Shown piece after piece: positions 8,853 to 15,403 of a DNA stretch of 64,000 nt. The position numbers and the translations under genes are program-made. The DNA lies in the NCBI RefSeq assembly GCF_004217135.1, contig NZ_SHKK01000001.1, positions 5,580,001 through 5,644,000 on the forward strand, read 5' to 3'. The notes under the pieces are model-generated. The model ran no database searches. It was not told the DNA's origin and was given only the letters and a program-made list of their open reading frames with translations. Source of the DNA: Micromonospora violae. GTDB lineage: Bacteria; Actinomycetota; Actinomycetes; Mycobacteriales; Micromonosporaceae. How positions within the stretch are numbered: the stretch's first letter is position 1; each line of letters opens with the position of its first letter.

Positions 8853-9600
8853 CCGTCCCCCTGCTCCAGCGGGGTATTCAGCCGATCACGCAAAGAAGCT
8901 TACGGGCACCGGTAACGCCCAAGGCCAATCAACCAGCCGATGCGAACACTCCCGCGCCGTCCGGTGCGACGGGGTCAACGAGTGCAATGCGAACATTGCA
9001 AGAACCATCTGTCGTCTCAGCGTTCTCCACTCCTGTCGCATCACGGAAAGAAGGAGCGAAAGCCCTCAACTACTGGTTTCCGTACCCGGTCCTCGACCCC
9101 GGCCCACCGCCGGGAAGGACCCGGGGCAGCGCCACCACCATCAATGTCCATCCGCGCACGGTTGCGACCACTGTCGACGAGGGGACTCTTGACTGAAGCT
9201 GGCGAGCGGTTGACCAAATCGGCGGATGAGTTGTGGCACGCCAGCACCCACACTGAGGGCGCGGTCTAATCAGTCGACACGGCCCGCGACATTCCGCAAC
9301 GGACCGGGTGCAGCAGGCGAGCATCCCAGCGCTCTCCGCACCGGAACGCAAACAGAATGTCACTTATAGGGACGGGATTAACTAATGTTGAGGATAACGA
9401 CATTTATCGTCCCTAAGTAGGGCCAAACCCATTTAAGCTCCATTCGTAGAGAGCCGGCGCCAACAGAGGCCGACAACCATACGAGGGAGAGGGTGGGTGA
9501 AATGCGCGGAAACGAGTGGGGCTGACATCGGTGCAGGACTTCTGCATCGCCCGGCGATATGGTGGCGAGAGCACGGCAGGCGAGGTAAACCAGGAGTTGC
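8853..9600. promoter_or_regulatory. 748-bp divergent intergenic region with two palindromic elements
   Basis: This gap separates the leftward SARP-type gene from the rightward GGDEF-EAL gene. I see no convincing coding frame. It contains a palindrome TGCAATG-CGAA-CATTGCA at 8983-9000 and, nearer the GGDEF-EAL gene, an inverted pair TAGGGACG (9367-9374) and CGTCCCTA (9408-9415) flanking an unusually AT-rich 33-bp stretch. Both are candidate protein-binding sites or promoter elements for the two regulators; the AT-rich stretch is a plausible promoter for the rightward gene. Confidence 0.45.
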
Positions 9601-12123
9601 GTGACCTCTTCACAACGACGCGATGACGGGACCGATCGACGGCTACGGCTGCTCGTCGGTCTCCTCGTCGTTGCGGCCACGGTCGTTGCGCTCGCCTCGC
9701 TGAGACTGACCTTCCCCGCGACCAAGGCTCCGACGCCCGACGGAGCAACCCTGGTAACGCTGACCGCCATGATCGCCTTGGGCGCGTTCGTCAAGACGCG
9801 CGTACGGGTCCGGTCCGCGGTGCACCTGATCAGTTGGAGCGAGGCGGCGATCGTCATCGCGGCCGCCACCGCCCCCGTTCCCTGGGTGGTCCTCTGCACC
9901 TGCATCGGGATCACCATCGCCTCGGCCCGCCTACCCCCGATCAAGCTGGTCTTCGGCGTCGGCAAGAACATCCTCGTCGCGGCCGGAGCAGGCATCACCT
10001 TCGCACTGCTCGGTTGGACCTGGCCTGTCATGCAGGCCCCACACCTGGTGGGGATCCTGTCGGTGGCGTACCTTCTCGCCGCACTCCTCGACGAGCTGTT
10101 GGCGATCCCCGTGATCGCGCTCGCCTCCGGCACCAAGATCTCGACCCAGTTCCGCAGCAACCTGGATCTTCGGCTGGCCGGCTACGTGGTCCGCTTCGTG
10201 GTGGCGGCCCTGACCCTGCTCACCCTCCAGATGGACCCCCGGCTCCTACTCGCCGTCCCACCCCTGGTCCTGAGCCTGCACCTGGCCTACTCCGCACGCA
10301 TCCGGGGCCGCACCGAGCAGCAGGCGTGGCAGCGGCTGGCCCGCACCACCGACGCGCTCAACGTGGTCGACCTGGACAACGTCCTCACCACCGCCGTCAC
10401 CCAGGCCGCCGAGTTGTTCTCCGCCGACGAGGTCGAGATCGAGCTGCGCGACGGCGGTCGCACCGTACGCGGCGGCACCGGCGGCATCACCTTCGACGGC
10501 CCGACCGGCACCCCCACCGACGTGGCCGGCACCGTCGTCCCCACGCCTCTGGAAGGCCATGACCGCACCGTCGACGTCGGCGTGCTCCGGCTGCGCTTCC
10601 GCGGCCCGGTGCAGCTCTCCGAGCGGGAGCGGTACACCCTGCGCACCTTCGCCTCCGCGCTCTGCACGGCCGTCCGCAACGCCCAGGCGTACGCCGAACT
10701 GGCCCGGGTCGCCGACGAGCACGCGTACGCGGCCTCGCACGACGCGCTGACCGGCCTGGCCAACCGCCGACACCTCCTCGACGAGGGCACCGAGCAGTTG
10801 AGCAACCGGCACGCCGACGGGGTCACCGCGCTGGTGCTGATCGACCTCAACCACTTCAAGGAGGTCAACGACACGCTCGGGCACGCCGCCGGCGACCAGG
10901 TGCTGGTGCAGGTGGCCGACCGGTTGCGGGGCGCGGCCCAGGCGACCGACCTGGTGGCCCGCCTCGGGGGCGACGAATTCGCCGTACTCCTGCGTGGCCT
11001 GCCGGCCCCGGCGGTGGCCGCGCACCGGGCCGAGACGCTGCTCGCCGCCCTGCACGAGCCGTTCGAACTGGACGGCATGCGGATCAGCGTCGAGGCCAGC
11101 GGCGGGATCTCCGCCGCCCCGTCCAACGGCGGCATGGCCGAACTGCTGCGCCGCGCCGACGTGGCCATGTACCAGGCGAAGCGGGCCGGGCAGCGGATCT
11201 CCACGTACGCCCCGACCCGGGACACCGCCGACCTCGGCCGCCTCACCCTCGGCGGTGACCTGCCGCGCGCGGTCGCCGACCACGAGTTCGTGGTCAACTT
11301 CCAACCGATCGTCGACCTGGGCACCGGCGAGGTGACCAGCGCGGAGGCGCTGGCCCGCTGGCACCACCCCACCCACGGCATGATCGACCCGCTGCGGTTC
11401 CTGGAGGCGGTGGAACGGTCGGGCCTGCTACCGGCCTTCGCCGAAGCGATCCTCGACCAGGCACTGATCGCGGCGGTGGGTTGGCGCGACGCCGGCTTCG
11501 ACGTACCGGTGGCGGTCAACGTGTCCCCGCGCAGCCTGCTCGACGCGCGGTTCCCGGGCTCGGTGCTGGCCCACCTCCGCGCCCACGACCTACCACCGGA
11601 CCGGCTGGTCCTGGAACTGACCGAGACGCTGACCCTCAGCCAACTCGACGTCGTCGACCGGGTGCTCAGCCGACTACGCGACGAAGGAGTCCGGTTGGCG
11701 TTGGACGACTTCGGCACCGGCTACTCCTCGCTCTCGCTGCTCTCCCGGATCCCGGTACACGAGCTGAAGATCGACCGAAGCTTCGTGACGACGATGGAGA
11801 GTTCGGCGGAGGCCGCCGCCGTCATCCGTTCCACCCTCGACCTGGGTCGCAGCCTCGACCTGGACGTCGTGGCCGAGGGGGTGGAGAGCGAACCCCAGCG
11901 GCGGGCCCTCTGGGAGTTGGGCTGCGTCGCCGGCCAGGGGCACCTGTTCGCCCGACCGATGCCGTCCGGCACCCTCCTCGCGGCGATGCAGCGCGGTTCC
12001 GGCGGCCGACCGGGCAGCCTCGCCGCGCCGCTGCACGACGCCGGGGCGGTGATCCGGTTCAGCCAGAACCGGCGTCAGGCCGGCCGGTCCAGGCCCGACC
12101 GCCTCCCGCACCTGCCCGCCTGA
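9601..12123 (+). CDS. Membrane-anchored GGDEF-EAL cyclic-di-GMP protein
   Basis: 840 aa, GTG start after AGGAG. Residues about 13-235 contain seven or eight hydrophobic segments (for example LLVGLLVVAATVVALASL), a MASE-like sensor. A GAF-like region follows (about 250-370). The GGDEF domain has an intact GGDEF signature near residue 455 (ARLGGDEFAVLL). The inhibitory I-site position reads QATD instead of RxxD. The EAL domain (from residue 580) keeps AEALARW, AVNVSPRS, LELTETL, DDFGTGYSSL, LKIDRSFV and VAEGVES, so the phosphodiesterase residues look complete. It could make and/or hydrolyse c-di-GMP at the membrane; direction is not decidable from sequence. It stands alone after a long intergenic region. 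Confidence 0.92.
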   Translation: MTSSQRRDDGTDRRLRLLVGLLVVAATVVALASLRLTFPATKAPTPDGATLVTLTAMIALGAFVKTRVRVRSAVHLISWSEAAIVIAAATAPVPWVVLCTCIGITIASARLPPIKLVFGVGKNILVAAGAGITFALLGWTWPVMQAPHLVGILSVAYLLAALLDELLAIPVIALASGTKISTQFRSNLDLRLAGYVVRFVVAALTLLTLQMDPRLLLAVPPLVLSLHLAYSARIRGRTEQQAWQRLARTTDALNVVDLDNVLTTAVTQAAELFSADEVEIELRDGGRTVRGGTGGITFDGPTGTPTDVAGTVVPTPLEGHDRTVDVGVLRLRFRGPVQLSERERYTLRTFASALCTAVRNAQAYAELARVADEHAYAASHDALTGLANRRHLLDEGTEQLSNRHADGVTALVLIDLNHFKEVNDTLGHAAGDQVLVQVADRLRGAAQATDLVARLGGDEFAVLLRGLPAPAVAAHRAETLLAALHEPFELDGMRISVEASGGISAAPSNGGMAELLRRADVAMYQAKRAGQRISTYAPTRDTADLGRLTLGGDLPRAVADHEFVVNFQPIVDLGTGEVTSAEALARWHHPTHGMIDPLRFLEAVERSGLLPAFAEAILDQALIAAVGWRDAGFDVPVAVNVSPRSLLDARFPGSVLAHLRAHDLPPDRLVLELTETLTLSQLDVVDRVLSRLRDEGVRLALDDFGTGYSSLSLLSRIPVHELKIDRSFVTTMESSAEAAAVIRSTLDLGRSLDLDVVAEGVESEPQRRALWELGCVAGQGHLFARPMPSGTLLAAMQRGSGGRPGSLAAPLHDAGAVIRFSQNRRQAGRSRPDRLPHLPA

Positions 12124-12173
12124 GCGGGCATCGGCCCGCCGCGCAAGCAGCCCGGTCTGCCAGACTGGCGCGC

Positions 12174-13484
12174 GTGATCGTCGACGACCCGACCGCCCGC
12201 CGCCGTCGCTGGCACTGGCGGACGCTCGACAACGCCGCCGGCGGGCTCGCCCTCGACCTCGGCCTCTACGCCGTCTCGGCCACCTTCGCCGCGATCACCG
12301 CGGTCACCTCGACCCTGCTGCCGCACCGCGCCTGGGGCGCTGTCGCCGCCGTCGGCTACCTGCTCGCGACACTGACGGTGATCGCCCAAATCCTGCTGCG
12401 TCGACGCATGCCGACCTCCCGGCTGACCGGCCTACCAGCCCGCTGGGCGGTCACCGGACTCGCCTGGGCGGCCACCGCACTGCTGCCGCTGGCCTGGCAG
12501 AGCATCGACCGGGCCGGTGGGCGCACCGACCGGGCCCAGGAGGAGGTGCTGGTCGTGGAGCACGCCGGCAGCCGCCTCCTGGAGCACGGCACCCCCTACC
12601 TCGGACCCGACGCCATCGCCGCCCTGCCACCCGGCGACCAACTGATGGGCTACACCCCGTACCAGCCCGGCATGGCGATGTTCGGCCTGCCCAGAGCACT
12701 GCTCAACACCTGGTGGACCGACTCCCGGGTCTGGTTCGCGGTCGGCACCGCACTGGCACTCGCCCTGGCCGTGGCCGCCCTGCGCAGAACACCGGCCACC
12801 GCCGGCCAGGCCACCGCCACCACCCACCGGCGAGACGCCGCCCTGCTCCGCGGCGTGCAGGCCGCCACCGTCCTGCCCATCTGCGCCCTCACCCTCGCCA
12901 CCGGCGGCGACGACCTACCCGTACTCGCGCTCTGCCTGCTCGCCCTCGCGTTCGCCGCCACCGACCGACCCGGCCGGGCCGGCCTCGCGGTCGGGCTCGC
13001 CGGCGCACTCAAGCTCTTCGCCTGGCCGGTCGCCCTCGTCCTGATCGCCTGGGGACTCACCCGACGCGCCGGCACCCGAGTCGCCGTCGGTGCCATCGGC
13101 CTGCCCATCGCCGCACTCCTGCCGGCGCTGCTGGTCGACCGCGACGCCCTCACCGAGAACGTGCTGCGCTTCCCCCTCGGCCACGGGCTGGTCACCAGCC
13201 CCGCGCAGTCCCCGTTCCCCGGCTACCTGATCTCCAGCGCGCTACCCGCCGGCCGGCTCGTCGCCGCCGCGCTGCTGATCGCCGCCGGAGTGGCCATCGC
13301 CGTCCGGCTCACCCGCCGTCCGCCCCGCACCGCCGCCGCCACCGCCCTCATCTGCGGGTACGGGCTACTCGCCGCCATCGCCCTGATGCCCTCGACCCGC
13401 TTCGGCTACCTGCTGTACCCACTGGCCCTGCTGACCTGGGCACCCGCGCTACATCCCCCGGTCGACACACCAGCCGCCCGGTGA
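12174..13484 (+). CDS. GT87-like polytopic membrane protein (GT-C fold)
   Basis: 436 aa from a GTG at 12174, 50 bp after the GGDEF-EAL gene. The protein is almost wholly hydrophobic, with roughly ten predicted helices. GT87/DUF2029-type motifs are recognisable: LLEHGTPYLGPDAIAAL followed by YTPYQPGMAMFGLP, corresponding to the acceptor-site loop, and AVGLAGALKLFAWPVAL in the middle. The C-terminus has ALMPSTRFGYLLYP. It probably uses a polyprenyl-phosphate sugar on the outer membrane face, but the usual catalytic Asp loop is less clear than in the gene at 1274. Its substrate is unknown. A longer open frame upstream overlaps the previous gene and was not used. Confidence 0.65.
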   Translation: MIVDDPTARRRRWHWRTLDNAAGGLALDLGLYAVSATFAAITAVTSTLLPHRAWGAVAAVGYLLATLTVIAQILLRRRMPTSRLTGLPARWAVTGLAWAATALLPLAWQSIDRAGGRTDRAQEEVLVVEHAGSRLLEHGTPYLGPDAIAALPPGDQLMGYTPYQPGMAMFGLPRALLNTWWTDSRVWFAVGTALALALAVAALRRTPATAGQATATTHRRDAALLRGVQAATVLPICALTLATGGDDLPVLALCLLALAFAATDRPGRAGLAVGLAGALKLFAWPVALVLIAWGLTRRAGTRVAVGAIGLPIAALLPALLVDRDALTENVLRFPLGHGLVTSPAQSPFPGYLISSALPAGRLVAAALLIAAGVAIAVRLTRRPPRTAAATALICGYGLLAAIALMPSTRFGYLLYPLALLTWAPALHPPVDTPAAR

Positions 13485-13559
13485 CCGACGAACGATCCAG
13501 TCGGGCCACATCGGCGTAACTCCCGGGCGCAACAGCGCATCAGGGCGTAGACCTGAAGC

Positions 13560-14192
13560 ATGACGACGTACCGCGACCGGGCCGATGCGGGCCGGATGCT
13601 CTCCGAACGGCTCACCGCACTCATCGGCGAACCGGACGTCGTCGTCCTCGGCCTCGTCCGTGGCGGCGTACCGGTCGCCCGGGTCGTCGCCGAACGGCTC
13701 GGCGCGCCACTGGACGTGCTGGTCGTCCGCAAGCTCGGAATGCCGTGGGCCCGGGAGGTCGCCTTCGGCGCACTCGGGCCAGGCGGTGTCCAGGTGCTCA
13801 ACGACGCGGTGGCGAGCCGACTCAGCAGCGACGAGATCGCCGAGGTCAGCCATCGGGAACAGACCGAACTGGAACGCCGGGAACGGCTCTACCGGGGCGG
13901 TCGCGCACAGTTGGACCTCACCGGACGAACCGCGGTGATCGTCGACGACGGCCTCGCCACCGGAGCGACCGCCCGCGCCGCCGTCGAGGTCGTCCGCCAA
14001 CTCGGGGCGCGCCGGGTCGTGGTCGCCGTCCCGGTCGGCGCACAGGAGGCGTACGAACTGCTGACCGCCGAAGCCGACCAGGTCATCTGCGCCCAGCGGC
14101 CACCCGACTTCGGCGCGGTGAGCGTCTACTACGACGACTTCCACGAGGTGTCCGACGAAGAAGTCACCGAGGCGCTCACAGCAACCGCTTAG
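13560..14192 (+). CDS. Predicted phosphoribosyltransferase (COG1926-like)
   Basis: 210 aa. It has the type I PRTase fold markers: VVVLGLVRGGVPVARVVAERL near the N-terminus (PPi loop region with RGG), VVRKLGMPWAREVAFGAL (flexible hood) and the PRPP-binding loop VIVDDGLATGATARAAVEV at about 120-140. The family is widespread in actinobacteria and is often found beside hydrolases or stress genes; the acceptor base is not known. It stands alone, 23 bp before the zinc-finger protein gene, with which it may be co-transcribed. Confidence 0.85.
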   Translation: MTTYRDRADAGRMLSERLTALIGEPDVVVLGLVRGGVPVARVVAERLGAPLDVLVVRKLGMPWAREVAFGALGPGGVQVLNDAVASRLSSDEIAEVSHREQTELERRERLYRGGRAQLDLTGRTAVIVDDGLATGATARAAVEVVRQLGARRVVVAVPVGAQEAYELLTAEADQVICAQRPPDFGAVSVYYDDFHEVSDEEVTEALTATA

Positions 14193-14214
14193 GTCGACCG
14201 GGTACCGTCGGGAG

Positions 14215-14592
14215 ATGAGCCTCACCTGTCCCAAGTGTCACGGAGAAATGCGCCAGTACGAGCGCAGCGGCGTCGTCATCGACCAGTGCGGGGAGTGCCG
14301 AGGCATCTTCCTGGACCGTGGTGAACTGGAGAAGCTGTTCGAGGCGGAGGCCAACTGGAGCAGCCAGCAGGCTGCCGGTGCGCCGCCGCAGCCCGCGCAA
14401 CAGCCGGCCGGCTACCCGCCTCCGCCGCCTCCGCCGCACCAGCCCGGCTACGCTGCCGTCCCGCCGCCGCCCCCGCCCGCCCACGGCTACCCGCCGCAGC
14501 CGGCCTACGGCCACCAGCAGCAGCATTACGGCTACCACGGCCACTACCGGAAGAAGAAGCGCAAGGGCTTCCTCGACGAGATGTTCGGGTGA
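14215..14592 (+). CDS. Zinc-ribbon (zf-TFIIB type) protein with proline-rich tail
   Basis: 125 aa. The first 45 residues form a TFIIB-like zinc ribbon, LTCPKCHGEMR then DQCGECRGIFLDRGELEKL, with four cysteines in two CxxC knuckles. The family's conserved GIFLDRGELE helix follows. Residues 50-105 are Pro/Tyr/His/Gln-rich (PPPPPPHQPGYAAVPP), and the protein ends in a basic segment, YRKKKRKGFLDEMFG. Such small proteins are common and uncharacterised; metal binding is inferred from the cysteine spacing. A strong hairpin follows the stop. Confidence 0.8.
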   Translation: MSLTCPKCHGEMRQYERSGVVIDQCGECRGIFLDRGELEKLFEAEANWSSQQAAGAPPQPAQQPAGYPPPPPPPHQPGYAAVPPPPPPAHGYPPQPAYGHQQQHYGYHGHYRKKKRKGFLDEMFG

Positions 14593-14609
14593 TCCCAGGC
14601 CGACCGTCC

Positions 14610-14639
14610 GCCCGGGTCGATCCACGCGTCGACCCGGGC
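14610..14639 (+). terminator. 11-bp hairpin after the zinc-ribbon gene
   Basis: GCCCGGGTCGA (14610-14620) pairs perfectly with TCGACCCGGGC (14629-14639) around an 8-nt loop, 18 bp after the stop codon. A probable terminator. Confidence 0.65.
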
Positions 14640-14697
14640 ACCTCACCCAGACCATTGATCGTTGGCGGGTGCCCCGCGTCGTGCGAGGCTGAATCGC

Positions 14698-15375
14698 ATG
14701 ACCGCGATGCGACCGGAGGAGGCGCTGGCCCAGGCGTACCACGGGATCACCGCGGTGGTCGGTGGCCTGGACGACGCCGGCCTGCAACGCGCCACCCGCT
14801 GCCAGGGTTGGCTCGTCGCTGACCTGCTCCTGCACGTGCTCGGCGACGCCCAACGGGCGCTCGTCACCCTGGCCAGCCCCGTGGCCGGCCCCGCCGACGT
14901 CGACGACGTGAGCTACTGGCGTGACTTTCCCGGCGGCGGTGGCGAGGCCGCCCGGCACGCTTGGTGGGTCCGCCGATCGGCTGCCGCCTTCGACCGTCCG
15001 ACCGCGATCGTCGAGCTCTGGCAGGACACCGCCCCGGCGGCGGTCCGGGCCGCCGCATCAGCCGACCTGAAGGGGTACGTGACCACCCAGGGACACGTGC
15101 TGCGCGTACCGGATTTCCTCGCCACCCTGACCACCGAGGCTGTCGTCCACCACCTGGACCTGATGCTGGAACTGCCCGACGCGCCCCCACCTGGCGCACT
15201 GGCGGTCCGCGTCGCGGTCGCCACCATGGACGGCCTGCTCAGCGACGACACCGTTCGACCCACCGCGTGGGACGACCACGACTTCCTGCTGAAGGCCACC
15301 GGACGCGTCCCGCTGACCGACCGGGACCGACTGGAGCTGGGCGAGTCAGCGGGTTGGTTCCCACTGCTCGGCTGA
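14698..15375 (+). CDS. Maleylpyruvate isomerase/DinB-fold protein (mycothiol-dependent type)
   Basis: 225 aa from the ATG at 14698. The N-terminal four-helix region has LDDAGLQRATRCQGWLVADLLLHVLGDAQRAL, the pattern of the MDMPI N-terminal (DinB-like) domain: CQGW before a helix with the metal-ligand His. A second pair of histidines appears in LTTEAVVHHLDLMLEL. Proteins of this family in actinobacteria use mycothiol as a cofactor for isomerisation or thiol transfer; the substrate here is unknown. It is convergent with dnaB, whose stop lies 28 bp away. Confidence 0.8.
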   Translation: MTAMRPEEALAQAYHGITAVVGGLDDAGLQRATRCQGWLVADLLLHVLGDAQRALVTLASPVAGPADVDDVSYWRDFPGGGGEAARHAWWVRRSAAAFDRPTAIVELWQDTAPAAVRAAASADLKGYVTTQGHVLRVPDFLATLTTEAVVHHLDLMLELPDAPPPGALAVRVAVATMDGLLSDDTVRPTAWDDHDFLLKATGRVPLTDRDRLELGESAGWFPLLG

Positions 15376-15403
15376 CCGACGACGAGGTTCTGCGCCGGTC
15401 AGG

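Noticed and set aside
8940..9269. 109-codon frame in the SARP/GGDEF-EAL gap
   Set aside because: No ribosome-binding site, no recognisable domain, and biased composition.
15372..15402. 7-bp hairpin between the DinB-fold gene and dnaB
   Set aside because: The stem is short and the loop is 17 nt; it may form by chance in this base composition.
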